From positions 1 to 64,000 of the forward strand of contig NZ_NIRT01000017.1 in the NCBI RefSeq assembly GCF_003207795.1: a stretch of 64,000 nt of DNA. Reading direction: 5' to 3'. This document shows, in pieces, positions 19,556 to 28,602 of the stretch. The first letter of the stretch is position 1. Each line of letters opens with the position of its first letter. This stretch comes from Komagataeibacter nataicola (GTDB lineage Bacteria; Pseudomonadota; Alphaproteobacteria; Acetobacterales; Acetobacteraceae). The notes under the pieces are model-generated. The model searched no databases. It saw only the letters and a program-made list of their open reading frames with translations, and was not told the DNA's origin. The position numbers and the translations under genes were made by a program.

Positions 19556-19592
19556 ATAAAAAACCCCGGCCATGGCGGAATGGCCGGGGAGT
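19556..19592 (-). terminator. Terminator after fpr
   Basis: On the minus strand ctccccggccattccgccat continues into ggccggggttttttatt. The 8-bp GC stem with a T run lies 14 bases after the fpr stop codon. Confidence 0.85.
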
Positions 19593-19605
19593 GGTGTGGG
19601 CGGGA

Positions 19606-20484
19606 TCAGCGTTCGGCGAACGCCTTTTCCACCACGTAGGCGCCGGGGTGGGAATTGTTGCCCTCGTCGAAGCCGCGCTCCTGGAGCATCTTCTCGGTAT
19701 CGGCCAGCATCTCGGGCGAACCGCAGATCATCACGCGGTCATGCTCGGGGTCGAGTTCGGGGATGTTGAGATCGGTGAAGATCTTGCCCGTCTCGATCAG
19801 CTTGGTGATGCGGTCGGTTACGGCAAATTCCTCACGGGTCACGGCCGGGTAGTACAGCAGCTTGCCCTTCACGTCCTCGCCAAGGAACTCATGCTCGGGC
19901 AGTTCGTGACGGATGTGGTTGGAATAGGCCAGCTCACCCGAAATGCGCACCGTGTGGCTCAGGATCACGTGCTCGTAACGCTCATAGCATTCCGGGTCCT
20001 TGATCAGGCTCATGAAGGGCGCAAGCCCCGTGCCGGTGGACAGAAAATACAGGTTGCGGCCCGGGCGCAGGTTATCAAGCAGCAGCGTGCCCACGGGCTT
20101 GCGACCGATCAGCACCTTGTCACCCACCTTGACGTGGCGCAGGCGCGAGGTCAGCGGGCCATCGGGCACGGCGATGGACAGGAATTCGAGGTGGTCCTCG
20201 TAATTCGCGCTGGCAATGCTGTAGGCGCGCAGCAGCGGCTTGCCCTCGACCTCGATGCCGATCATCGTGAACTGGCCGTTCTCGAAACGCAGTGCAGGGT
20301 CGCGCGTGGTGGTGAAGGTGAACAGCCGGTCGGTCCAGTGATGCACGGACAGCACGGTCTCGGCATTCAGGTGGCCGTATTCCTTGGTGGGTTCGGCAAG
20401 GTGGAACACGCCGGGCTGTCCCTCGACCGGGGCGAGGCCGGTGAGCATGGTCTCGCTGGTTGGCATAATCAACGTATCGGACAT
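19606..20484 (-). CDS. fpr: Ferredoxin--NADP reductase
   Basis: This 292-residue flavoprotein moves electrons between NADPH and ferredoxin or flavodoxin. Seen in order are the FAD-binding RAYSIASANYEDHLEF, the VPDGPLTSRLRHVKVGD segment, the NADP-binding STGTGLAPFMSLI, and ICGSPEML with a C-terminal YVVEKAF. The C-terminus ending in AER rather than a single Trp or Tyr is normal for bacterial subclass Fpr enzymes. ATG 20484 has GGAGAGTGATA upstream. An in-frame upstream extension to 20607 is not similar to the family. In Alphaproteobacteria this enzyme is often linked to oxidative stress. Confidence 0.92.
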   Translation of the reverse strand: MSDTLIMPTSETMLTGLAPVEGQPGVFHLAEPTKEYGHLNAETVLSVHHWTDRLFTFTTTRDPALRFENGQFTMIGIEVEGKPLLRAYSIASANYEDHLEFLSIAVPDGPLTSRLRHVKVGDKVLIGRKPVGTLLLDNLRPGRNLYFLSTGTGLAPFMSLIKDPECYERYEHVILSHTVRISGELAYSNHIRHELPEHEFLGEDVKGKLLYYPAVTREEFAVTDRITKLIETGKIFTDLNIPELDPEHDRVMICGSPEMLADTEKMLQERGFDEGNNSHPGAYVVEKAFAER

Positions 20485-20778
20485 CTGGTTATCACTCTCC
20501 CGGCTGGATATGACGCAGACACAGGATTTCCTGCAAACATGCGCCGCCCACAACGATATGACTAAGGCGGGCATGTTTAGGCCATCCACAACGTGGATTT
20601 CCAGCACAAAACAAACATATCACGCACCAAGGGCGGCTGAACCTGCCGCATAAGGCGCGTTTCAGGGCACGCCTGTCATGCCAGACGCGTACGATCGGGG
20701 CTTCTATTCAATGATTTCCCATGTCGATGCAAGCCGGAGTCCATTGTCCCCGCCGCATGGATGACGCACATAGGAAAC
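20485..20778. promoter_or_regulatory. Divergent promoter region between fpr and the SUV3-like helicase
   Basis: These 294 bases hold no supported gene. They separate the divergent fpr and helicase starts and so must carry both promoters. A run of AT-rich sequence (aacaaacatatcacg near 20608-20622) is the best candidate for a promoter on either strand, but I could not assign hexamers with confidence. Confidence 0.35.
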
Positions 20779-23247
20779 ATGAGTTCAGAATTTTCCGATC
20801 GCGACGCGTCTACCGCAGCCCCTGCCGCGCTGGCGCTTGATGCAGCCATCGCCGCCACCGGCCTGCATGTTGAAACCCGCGAGCGCCCCAAGCTAGAGCG
20901 CGTGATCGCCCGCCAGCTTGCCCCCGGCGCTGACCGGGTGGATGACGCAACCTTCCGCGCCGCCCTGTGCACCGTGCGCCGCAAGCCATGGGGCTCGCGC
21001 CTGATGGACCTGACCCGCCGGGCAGGCCAGGTATGGGTCACCCGTGCGGATACCGAGACGGCCGCCAAAACGGTCGATACCCCCGCCCCGGACGACGCCA
21101 CCCTGCTCGCGGCCCTGACGCCCGTGCTGCATGAAAAACTGCGCACCCAGGGCGAGACTCCGCAGATGGCGGTGGAGAATATCCGCTCCGACCTGTTCGA
21201 TGGCACGGGGCGCATGCTCTCGCCCGGTGAACTGCACACCCTGGCCGTGGCCGTGGCCGATGCGTTCGGCCTGCCCGACCCCGCGGCCTTTGCCGCCAGC
21301 CTTGATGCGGCGGAAAGCAGTCGCCGCGACCGCGATGCCCGCATAGAAGACACGGCGCGCGCCCGCCGGCGCGAGGAAGTGCAGCGCCTGCGTGAGTGGG
21401 AAAAGAGCCTCGTGCCCTTCAGCGACGTGCCCGGCCTGCTACGCTGCTCGCAGCGCGAGGCCCTGCGCTGGATTGCCGAGAACCGCCTGCCCGTCGCCCG
21501 CCGCGTGCCGCAGGCGGACGGGCAGGAACGCTGGGAGTTCGACCCCTCCGAACTCATGGCCCTGCGCCAGAACCTGCCGCAGTGGCGGCGCGAGGGGCCG
21601 GAAAGCGACAGACGCGCCCCGCTGGCACCCGACCTCGGCAACAGGCGCGTGGGCAATGCCGTGATTGCGCAGGTGGCGGCACTCGACCGCTACGCAGCCC
21701 ATTTCCGCACCGCGCGCGCGCTCAACCGCCGCATCACGCTGGTGACCGGGCCAACCAATAGTGGCAAGTCGCATACCGCGCTTGATGCGCTGGCCCGGGC
21801 CGAGAGCGGGCTGGCGCTGGCCCCCCTGCGACTGCTGGCCCATGAGTTCCGCGAGTCGCTGACCGCGCGCGGCGTGCCGACCTCGCTCGCCACCGGCGAG
21901 GAGCGCATCGACGTGCCCGGCAGTCGCCACCTTGCCGCCACCGTCGAGATGTGTCCGCTGAACAACCCGGTCGATGTCGCCATCATCGACGAGGCCCAGA
22001 TGCTCACCGACCCCGACCGGGGCGCTGCGTGGACGGCCGCCATCATGGGGGCACCCGCGCGGCACCTGTTCATTCTCGGCGCGCCGGACTGCATTCCCAT
22101 GGTCCGGCGCATTGCCGAGCTGTGCGGCGACCCGGTGGATGAAATCCGCCTCGAGCGCAAAAGCCCGCTGGTCGCGGCCGAACGCGCGGTCAGCCTGCCC
22201 GAGTTGCAAAAGCATGATGCGCTGATCGCGTTTTCGCGCCGCGAGGTGCTCGACCTGCGCGCGCTGCTGCTCGCCCACGGCAAGCGGGTGGCGGTCGTGT
22301 ATGGCGCGCTCAGCCCCGAAGTGCGCCGGGCCGAGGCGCAGCGCTTCAATAATGGCGATGCGGACATCCTGATCGCGACTGACGCCATCGGCATGGGGCT
22401 GAACCTGACCATCCGCCGCGTGGTGTTCGCGGCCCTGCGCAAATATGACGGCAACCAGACCCGCGACCTCAACCCGCAGGAGGTCAAGCAGATCGGTGGC
22501 CGCGCCGGGCGTTTTGGCAAGCATGAGCAGGGCATCGTGGCCGTGCTGGAGGGGGTGGGCAGCCCGTCCTTCATCCGCGCCATGCTGGAAGCCCCGCCCC
22601 AGCCGATCGAGGACATGCGCCCGCAGGTGCAGCCCGATGCCGACATCGTGCAGGCGGTCGCCGCCGAGATCGGGTCCGACAGCCTGTTCGGCGTGCTGGT
22701 GCGCATCCGCCGCGCGGTGCTGCGGCGTGATGATCCCAATTACCGCCTGGCCAACATGGAGCAGGCCTTTGCCATCGCCACCGCCCTTGAAGGTGTTGCG
22801 GACCTGACACTGGCCCAGCGCTGGGTCTATGCCATGTGCCCGGTTGATGACCGCGACAACGGCATCCAGCGCCTCGTGCACTGGGCGGCGGACCATGCGG
22901 CGGGCAACAGCGTGCCGCCACCGGGCACGGGCCGTCTGCCGCCTGCCGAACGCGCCGAGCGCACGGAGCTTGAACGCGCCGAAAAGCGCCACAAGCGGCT
23001 GGTGGCGTGGCGGTGGCTGGCGCTCCGCTTCCCCGAGACTTACGTCAACCGCGAGGATGCGGAGGAAACCACGGCACGGCTGAATGACTGGATCGAGGAC
23101 GTGCTGCGCCAGCAGAGCGTGCGCGCCCGCGCCACCTCCGCCTCACCCTTCCGCCCCGACAGCCGCGCCAACCCGCCGGGCCGCAGGGGGGCCAACCGCG
23201 ATGGTGGCCCGCCCAAGGGCAAACGCCCCCACCGCAAGCGGCGGTAA
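20779..23247 (+). CDS. SUV3-like ATP-dependent RNA helicase
   Basis: The 822-residue protein is a superfamily 2 helicase of the mitochondrial SUV3 type. Walker A is TGPTNSGKSHTA (about 323-334), motif II is IIDEAQM (DEAQ at 404-407, the unusual SUV3 form rather than DEAD), and motif VI is QIGGRAGRFGKH (about 571-582). The N-terminal third includes a MerR-like or helix-turn-helix block (VPGLLRCSQREALRWIAENRLPV) and a charged coiled region. The C-terminal tail is very basic (GRRGANRDGG, GKRPHRKRR) and probably binds RNA. In mitochondria SUV3 works with PNPase in RNA decay; a role in bacterial RNA turnover is inference. I chose ATG 20779, preceded by ATAGGAAAC. Confidence 0.85.
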   Translation: MSSEFSDRDASTAAPAALALDAAIAATGLHVETRERPKLERVIARQLAPGADRVDDATFRAALCTVRRKPWGSRLMDLTRRAGQVWVTRADTETAAKTVDTPAPDDATLLAALTPVLHEKLRTQGETPQMAVENIRSDLFDGTGRMLSPGELHTLAVAVADAFGLPDPAAFAASLDAAESSRRDRDARIEDTARARRREEVQRLREWEKSLVPFSDVPGLLRCSQREALRWIAENRLPVARRVPQADGQERWEFDPSELMALRQNLPQWRREGPESDRRAPLAPDLGNRRVGNAVIAQVAALDRYAAHFRTARALNRRITLVTGPTNSGKSHTALDALARAESGLALAPLRLLAHEFRESLTARGVPTSLATGEERIDVPGSRHLAATVEMCPLNNPVDVAIIDEAQMLTDPDRGAAWTAAIMGAPARHLFILGAPDCIPMVRRIAELCGDPVDEIRLERKSPLVAAERAVSLPELQKHDALIAFSRREVLDLRALLLAHGKRVAVVYGALSPEVRRAEAQRFNNGDADILIATDAIGMGLNLTIRRVVFAALRKYDGNQTRDLNPQEVKQIGGRAGRFGKHEQGIVAVLEGVGSPSFIRAMLEAPPQPIEDMRPQVQPDADIVQAVAAEIGSDSLFGVLVRIRRAVLRRDDPNYRLANMEQAFAIATALEGVADLTLAQRWVYAMCPVDDRDNGIQRLVHWAADHAAGNSVPPPGTGRLPPAERAERTELERAEKRHKRLVAWRWLALRFPETYVNREDAEETTARLNDWIEDVLRQQSVRARATSASPFRPDSRANPPGRRGANRDGGPPKGKRPHRKRR

Positions 23248-23254
23248 GCAGAAC

Positions 23255-23335
23255 AGAAGTTTTTGGTGAAGCTTTTTTCAAAAAGCTTCGAAAAGAAGCC
23301 GCCTTTTTGAAAAAAGGCGGCACCCAAAAACTTCT
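23255..23335 (+). repeat. Dispersed double-hairpin palindromic repeat, copy D (near-consensus)
   Basis: The 81-bp unit has terminal inverted repeats agaagtttttgg and ccaaaaacttct, an inner hairpin with arms gaagctttttt / aaaaagcttc, and a second with gccgcctttttg / aaaaaaggcggc. It fills the gap between the convergent helicase and serS genes almost exactly. Confidence 0.92.
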
Positions 23336-23344
23336 ATCCTGTTT

Positions 23345-24610
23345 TTAACGGATAACTTCAATGCCACCCATATAAGGCCGCAGCACCTCCGGCACGGTGA
23401 TGCTGCCATCCTCGTTCTGGTAGTTTTCCATCACCGCGATCAGCGTGCGGCCCACGGCAAGGCCGGAACCGTTAAGCGTGTGCACGAAGGCGGGCTTGCC
23501 ATCCGCCACGCGGTAGCGGGCATTCATGCGCCGGGCTTGGAAATCGCGCGTGGTGGAGCATGATGAAATCTCGCGCCATGCCTTCTGGCCGGGCAGCCAT
23601 GCTTCAAGGTCGAAGGTCTTGGCCGCGCCAAAGCCGGTATCACCCGCGCAGAGCAGCAGGCGGCGATAGGGAATGCCCAGCTTCTCCAGCACCATCTCGG
23701 CACAGCGCGTCATGCGCTCGTGCTCGGCGTCACTCTCCTCGGGCGTGGTGATGCTGACCATCTCCACCTTCTGGAACTGGTGCTGGCGCAGCATGCCGCG
23801 CGTATCGCGCCCCGCAGCCCCCGCCTCGCTGCGGAAGCATGAGGAAAGGGCCACCAGCCTGCGCGGCAGCACATTGGCAGGCAGGATCTGGCCCGACACG
23901 CTGGCCGTCAGCGGCACCTCGGCGGTGGGGATGAGCCAGCGGCCATCTTCGGTGCGGAAGGACTGGTCGGCGAATTTGGGCAGCTTGTCGGTGCCGTACA
24001 TGGCCTCGTTATTGACCAGAACCGGCACGGCTGTTTCCTCGTAGCCGTTATCGGTGGTGTGCAGGTCGAGCATGAACTGGCCGAGTGCGCGCTCCATGCG
24101 GGCCAGCGCGCCACGCAGCACCACGAACCGCGCACCCGACAGGCGCGATGCGGTCTCGAAATCCATCAGGCCCAGCGCCTCGCCCAGTTCGAAATGCTCG
24201 CGCGGGGTAAAGCTGAATTCGCGCACCACGCCGTTGCGGTGCACTTCCACGTTCGCACTTTCATCCGCCCCCTCGGGCACGGAAGCATCAAGCTGATTGG
24301 GCAGGCGCTCGAGCGTGCCGCGGATCTGGCCGTCAAGCTCGGCAACCCGGGTCTGGAGTTCTTCCATCCGCGCCTTGCCGTGGGCCACGCGCTCTTCAAG
24401 GGCTGCGGTATCCGCGCCGGATTTGCGTAAGGCTCCGATCTCTTTGGATATCTTCTTGCGGCTGGCCTGAAGCTCCTGCAGTTCGGTCTCGGCGGCGCGG
24501 CGCTCCGTGTCCAGCAGCAGCACGCCATCGGCCACGGCGGGCGCCCCGCGCCGTTTCAGGGCGGCGTCAAAGCCTGCGGGGTCGGCGCGTAGGGCACGCA
24601 GGTCGTGCAT
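23345..24610 (-). CDS. serS: Serine--tRNA ligase
   Basis: The 421-residue class II synthetase has the N-terminal long coiled-coil arm that grips the tRNA-Ser variable loop (about 30-100, rich in E, K, R and L) and then the catalytic core. Motif 2 is seen as [29 protein letters not shown], read in two parts, and motif 3 as [19 protein letters not shown]. Its ATG overlaps the tatC stop by one base, so it is translationally coupled to the tat genes, an arrangement widely conserved in Alphaproteobacteria. Confidence 0.96.
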   Translation of the reverse strand: MHDLRALRADPAGFDAALKRRGAPAVADGVLLLDTERRAAETELQELQASRKKISKEIGALRKSGADTAALEERVAHGKARMEELQTRVAELDGQIRGTLERLPNQLDASVPEGADESANVEVHRNGVVREFSFTPREHFELGEALGLMDFETASRLSGARFVVLRGALARMERALGQFMLDLHTTDNGYEETAVPVLVNNEAMYGTDKLPKFADQSFRTEDGRWLIPTAEVPLTASVSGQILPANVLPRRLVALSSCFRSEAGAAGRDTRGMLRQHQFQKVEMVSITTPEESDAEHERMTRCAEMVLEKLGIPYRRLLLCAGDTGFGAAKTFDLEAWLPGQKAWREISSCSTTRDFQARRMNARYRVADGKPAFVHTLNGSGLAVGRTLIAVMENYQNEDGSITVPEVLRPYMGGIEVIR

Positions 24611-25419
24611 CAGGGGGTCTCCTCGGTTTCTTCAGGCGGTCTGCGCGGCTCGACAAGGCGGGCGCAGAAAATGGAAATTTCGTACAGCCCGATCAGCGGC
24701 ACGGCCAGGCCGGTCTGGGTAATCACATCGGGCGGGGTCAGGATGGCGGCGGCCACGAACGCGCCCACATAGGCGTAGCGCCGCACCTTCGCCAGTCCCT
24801 TTGACGTGACCAGCCCCACGCGGGCCATCAGCGTCAGCACCACCGGCAGCTCGAACGCCATGCCGAACGCCAGGATCAGCTTCATCACCAGCGAAAGGTA
24901 TTCCGATACCTTGGCCTGAAGCTCGATCTGCAGCCCGTCCTGCCCGTCCGCCGTCTGGAACGACAGGAAGAACTTCCACGCGGCGGGGAAGATGAAATAA
25001 TAGGCCAGCGCCGCCCCCAGCGCGAACATGATGGGGGTCGCGACAAGGAAAGGCGCAAAGGCCCGCTTCTCGCTCTTGTACAGGCCGGGTGCGATGAAGA
25101 TCCACGCCTGCACCGCCACCATGGGGAAGGACAGGCAGGCCGCGCCAAAGAAGGCGACCTTCATGTAGGTGAAAAAGGCCTCGTACAGCGCGGTATAGAT
25201 CAGGTGCGGCTGCTCGCCCTTCTGGCGCATGATGTCGCCCAGCGGCCTGGCGAGGAAGAAGTAGATCTGCTCGGAATAGTAATAGCAGACCGCAAAGCAC
25301 GCCACGAACGACACCATCGACCACAGCAGCCTGCGCCGCAGTTCGACAAGATGCTCGAGCAGCGGCATGGGCTGGTCATCAATGGCGTCCGGGTTCGGGT
25401 TTTCGTCGTGGGCGTCCAT
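24610..25419 (-). CDS. tatC: Sec-independent protein translocase TatC
   Basis: TatC is the multispanning receptor of the twin-arginine translocase and binds the RR signal. The 269-residue chain starts with a short acidic cytoplasmic part followed by the family signature [15 protein letters not shown]. Six hydrophobic segments follow, including [20 protein letters not shown], a classic TatC cytoplasmic loop with conserved Pro, Gly and Glu. It sits 7 bases after tatB and overlaps serS by one base. Confidence 0.95.
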   Translation of the reverse strand: MDAHDENPNPDAIDDQPMPLLEHLVELRRRLLWSMVSFVACFAVCYYYSEQIYFFLARPLGDIMRQKGEQPHLIYTALYEAFFTYMKVAFFGAACLSFPMVAVQAWIFIAPGLYKSEKRAFAPFLVATPIMFALGAALAYYFIFPAAWKFFLSFQTADGQDGLQIELQAKVSEYLSLVMKLILAFGMAFELPVVLTLMARVGLVTSKGLAKVRRYAYVGAFVAAAILTPPDVITQTGLAVPLIGLYEISIFCARLVEPRRPPEETEETP

Positions 25420-25426
25420 CGTGTTC

Positions 25427-25987
25427 CTATTCCTGCCCTGCGGGGGTCACGCCAACGCGCTGGCCACGGTGAATGACCCGGACCGGCGGCAGGAAGGCGG
25501 GCGGTGTGAGGCGCGGCAGTTCGGCGGCAATGCGCCGGGCGGTGCGCGGCGGCAGGAAATCGGGCGCATCGGGGGCGTCCACCTCCTCCGGGCTGTCATC
25601 GACAAGGGGGGGGATGTAATGGCGCGAGGGAATGGCCTGCTCGGGCAGGGATGACGCAGGCGTTGCCACCGGCGCCGCCATGGCGGAATGCGCCGCCTCA
25701 TGCGTATCATCAAGCGAGCGGCGCAGGGCGCCATCCCCATCGATCGCGCTCATGATCTTGTCGCGCACGTTCATGCGCTTGAGCCTGCCAAGCTGGTCAC
25801 GCGCCTCGGTCAGGTCAGCCTCGCGCACCATTTCATCCACATGCGACTGGAACTCGGTGGCAAGCCCCCGGGCCTTCTTGATCAGCCCGGTTACGGTGCG
25901 GATGGCGACAGGCATGTCCTTCGGCCCGATCAGCAGCAGGCCCACCACCCCGATCAGGGCAAATTCAGACCATGCGAAATCGAACAT
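25427..25987 (-). CDS. tatB: Sec-independent protein translocase TatB
   Basis: The 186-residue protein has an N-terminal single membrane helix (about 5-21) followed by the conserved GPKDMPVAIRTVTGLIKKAR amphipathic helix. TatB pairs with TatC to recognise twin-arginine signals. The C-terminal half is Pro- and Ala-rich and poorly conserved, which is normal for TatB and distinguishes it from the shorter TatA. No tatA gene lies between scpB and tatB, where many Alphaproteobacteria have it; only 78 bases separate these genes. Confidence 0.92.
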   Translation of the reverse strand: MFDFAWSEFALIGVVGLLLIGPKDMPVAIRTVTGLIKKARGLATEFQSHVDEMVREADLTEARDQLGRLKRMNVRDKIMSAIDGDGALRRSLDDTHEAAHSAMAAPVATPASSLPEQAIPSRHYIPPLVDDSPEEVDAPDAPDFLPPRTARRIAAELPRLTPPAFLPPVRVIHRGQRVGVTPAGQE

Positions 25988-26065
25988 CAGCCGTTCCTTC
26001 CCTACCGCGCCCGCCCCTTGCGGCGCGCGCAGAACCGTACACCATCATCGTGCCCCGCACACCTA

Positions 26066-26761
26066 TCACGCCCCGGGCGCGTCAGGAACCTCATCCGGCG
26101 CATCATCGCCACCCTGTGCTGCGGGCAGGCCACCGGGTGGCTCGGGGGCTGCATCGGGCACGTCCACCAGCAGTTCCTCGCGCCGGGGCAGGTCGCCAAG
26201 GTCCTTAAGGCCGAAATGCCGCAGAAACCCGTTTGACGTACCCCACAGGATCGGACGCCCCGGCACTTCCTTGCGGCCCAGCGGCATGATCAGTTCGGCC
26301 TCGAGCAGGGTGTCGAGCACCTGCTGGCTCAGGCTCACGCCGCGAATTTCCTCGATCTCGGCGCGCGTGCAGGGCTGGTGGTAGGCGATGATGGCCAGCG
26401 TTTCCATGGTCGAGCGCGCCAGCCTGCGCGGGCGCGGCATCACGCGCGTCAGGCGCGGGGCAAGGTCGGGGGCGGTGCGGAACTGCCAGCCCCCCGCCAC
26501 CTCGACAAGTTCCACACCGCGCCCGGCATAGTGCGCGCCAAGGGTGGCCAGCGTTGCCGCCACATAGGCATCACGGTCGGCGGTGTCATGCGGAATGCCG
26601 CCCTGCGCGCCGAGCACCTCGGCAATGGCGCGGGTGCTGAGCGGGTCGGCGCGGGCAAAGATCAGCGCCTCGACAAGGCGCAGCGAAAAATCCCGCACCG
26701 TGATTTCTTCCACCACGGCCTGCACCGGCGCGATGAGGTCAGGCTGTTCGGGGTCGTTCAT
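26066..26761 (-). CDS. scpB: Segregation and condensation protein B
   Basis: ScpB bridges the ScpA kleisin and helps SMC condense and segregate the chromosome. The 231-residue chain holds two winged-helix domains: SLRLVEALIFARADPLSTRAI opens the first and TMETLAIIAYHQPCTRAEIEEIRGV is the diagnostic ScpB block, followed by GRKEVPGRPILWGTS. A Pro- and Asp-rich C-terminal tail is added. It overlaps the end of scpA by one base. Confidence 0.94.
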   Translation of the reverse strand: MNDPEQPDLIAPVQAVVEEITVRDFSLRLVEALIFARADPLSTRAIAEVLGAQGGIPHDTADRDAYVAATLATLGAHYAGRGVELVEVAGGWQFRTAPDLAPRLTRVMPRPRRLARSTMETLAIIAYHQPCTRAEIEEIRGVSLSQQVLDTLLEAELIMPLGRKEVPGRPILWGTSNGFLRHFGLKDLGDLPRREELLVDVPDAAPEPPGGLPAAQGGDDAPDEVPDAPGA

Positions 26762-27618
26762 CAGGGCCTCTCCCCTTCAGGTTGCATTGGGGCGGCGGGG
26801 TCTTCCGCCATCCGCTCACGTAGCAGGATACGGCCAAACTGTTCCGCCTGCCGCAGTTCGATCGTGCCGTTGCGCGCCATCTCCAGGCTGGCCAGCAGCG
26901 TGCCCGCCACGGCGGCCCGGCGGCCGGTCTCGGCCAGGGGGCCTGCCCCGTCCGCCGCCGTGGCGGGGGGCAGGAAGGCCTCAAGCCCGCACCAGTCCAC
27001 GGGCATGAGCGTGCCCAGCATGCGCCGCAGCCGCGCCAGCGCGTCCTGCACGGTCCAGAACCGTGGCGGGCGCGGCTGGTAGGTGGCCTTGCGCGCGCGC
27101 CGCCGCATGGCCGCCATATAGCCGCGCATGAGCTGCGGCACATCCACCGCCAGCCCCGAGCGATCGATCTCAACAAGGCTTTCGGGCTGCCCGCGTTCAA
27201 ACACCTCATGGCCAAGCTGGTCGCGCGCGCCAAGCCACCGCCCCAGCTGCACCATGCGCTCAAGCTCGAGCAGGCGCTCGTGCAGCAGGGCGGCCGCATC
27301 CTCGGCATCGGTGTCCGCGCCGTCATCCTCGGGCAGCAGCAGGCGCGACTTGAGCCAGGCCAGCCATGCCGCCATCACCAGCCAGTCCGCCGCCTGCTCC
27401 AGCCGCACGGCGGGAATGGACCGCACCACCGCCAGAAACTGCTCGACAAGCTGGAGGATGGAAATACGCCACAGATCCACCTTCTGCGCCCGGGCGAGTT
27501 CAAGCAGCAGGTCCATAGGCCCGTCAAACCCGTCGAGATGCACGATGGGCGAGGTCGGCTGCCCCTGCGTGGAGGCAGGCGCGTCAGCCGCCCGCCCCGC
27601 CTCCGCTGGCTGGGTCAT
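26761..27618 (-). CDS. scpA: Segregation and condensation protein A
   Basis: ScpA is the kleisin subunit of the bacterial condensin, linking the two SMC heads. The 285-residue product has the family opening VHLDGFDGPMDLLLELARAQ, KVDLWRISILQLVEQFLAVV and WLVMAAWLAWLKSRLLLP in the N-terminal SMC-binding region, and a C-terminal winged helix (TLLASLEMARNGTIELRQ). It starts 9 bases after the SPOR gene, where many Alphaproteobacteria have nagZ between the two. Confidence 0.93.
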   Translation of the reverse strand: MTQPAEAGRAADAPASTQGQPTSPIVHLDGFDGPMDLLLELARAQKVDLWRISILQLVEQFLAVVRSIPAVRLEQAADWLVMAAWLAWLKSRLLLPEDDGADTDAEDAAALLHERLLELERMVQLGRWLGARDQLGHEVFERGQPESLVEIDRSGLAVDVPQLMRGYMAAMRRRARKATYQPRPPRFWTVQDALARLRRMLGTLMPVDWCGLEAFLPPATAADGAGPLAETGRRAAVAGTLLASLEMARNGTIELRQAEQFGRILLRERMAEDPAAPMQPEGERP

Positions 27619-27627
27619 GGGGTGCGC

Positions 27628-28602
27628 TCAGGAATGGACCGGTTCACACGGCAGGCTTTTGGCCTTGACCTTCTCGCACACCGATGCGGCCTGCGCCTTG
27701 CTCAGCCCCTTGATGCGCAGGCGGTAGAACGTCTTGCCACTCCGCTCCGCCCTGATGACGGCAGGCTGGTAGGAACCGAACACGCCGGGATAGCGGCTGA
27801 GCAGTTGGCTCCAGTTTTTCAGTGCCGCCTCCTGCGAATCAAGGGCGGCAAGCTGCACGCTGTAGGCGCCATTGCCCTCATTGAGCGCGCGCGGCACCGG
27901 TGCTGGCAGGGTGGCGGCGGGCGCCTCCTCGGCCTGCCTGACCGGTTCCGCGGGTTTCTGGGCAGCCTCCTGCGGGGCTGGCGTGGAAGGAGCAGGCGTC
28001 TCGGCCGGGGCGGCGGCGGGCGCAGGCGGCGGGGGCGCATTGCCGCCATCGGCGCTGTCGCTACCCGGTGGCGGGGCGTACTGCCGGGCCATGGCATCGG
28101 GCTGGGGCTGCTCGGGCGGGGGCGAGAGGCGCATCACGCCACCATCGGCGGCCATGCCATCGCCCGCGCCCAGGATCTGCATGCCACCCGGGTCGGCGGG
28201 CTTGACGCGCACCGGCCCCGGCGGCGGACCGAGCACCGCAATGCCACCTTCATGGTGGCCGAACAGCGACCAGCCGCCAATCGCCACGACCAGAACGCCG
28301 CCAAGCCCCGCCGCGCCATAGACCAGCTTGCGCGTGAGCGGGTCATCGCCGAGCAGGCTGCTACCCGCGAAGCGCGCCAGAAGGGCCTTGAAATCGGTGC
28401 CGCCCCTGCCGCCACGGGCGGCCGTGCGCGAGCCAATGTCATCGGCTGGCTCCATGGGCGAGCGCGTGTTCAGGTCGGGGTTGGAATCAGCCCCCATGCG
28501 CTCGCGCGTGGCGGGGCGCTCGGCATAGGGATCGGGTGCTGCGGGGCTGTCCCGGAGATCATCGGGACCACCACTGCGCGGCGGGGTATCGTCAGGACTC
28601 AT
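27628..28602 (-). CDS. SPOR-domain membrane protein
   Basis: The 324-residue protein has a charged cytoplasmic N-terminus of about 90 residues, one membrane helix (93-114, LVYGAAGLGGVLVVAIGGWS), a long Pro/Ala-rich periplasmic linker (about 115-240), and a C-terminal SPOR domain (about 244-324: AYSVQLAALDSQEAALKNW, TFYRLRIKGLSKAQAASVCEKVK). SPOR domains bind denuded peptidoglycan at division sites. The start overlaps the argS stop in an ATGA arrangement. A pair of Cys in the SPOR domain (SVCEKVKAKSLPCEP) may form a disulfide. Confidence 0.88.
   Translation of the reverse strand: MSPDDTPPRSGGPDDLRDSPAAPDPYAERPATRERMGADSNPDLNTRSPMEPADDIGSRTAARGGRGGTDFKALLARFAGSSLLGDDPLTRKLVYGAAGLGGVLVVAIGGWSLFGHHEGGIAVLGPPPGPVRVKPADPGGMQILGAGDGMAADGGVMRLSPPPEQPQPDAMARQYAPPPGSDSADGGNAPPPPAPAAAPAETPAPSTPAPQEAAQKPAEPVRQAEEAPAATLPAPVPRALNEGNGAYSVQLAALDSQEAALKNWSQLLSRYPGVFGSYQPAVIRAERSGKTFYRLRIKGLSKAQAASVCEKVKAKSLPCEPVHS

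Noticed and set aside
21439-22992. 517-codon minus-strand frame opposite the SUV3-like helicase
   Set aside because: Antisense to the helicase motifs; no recognisable domain.
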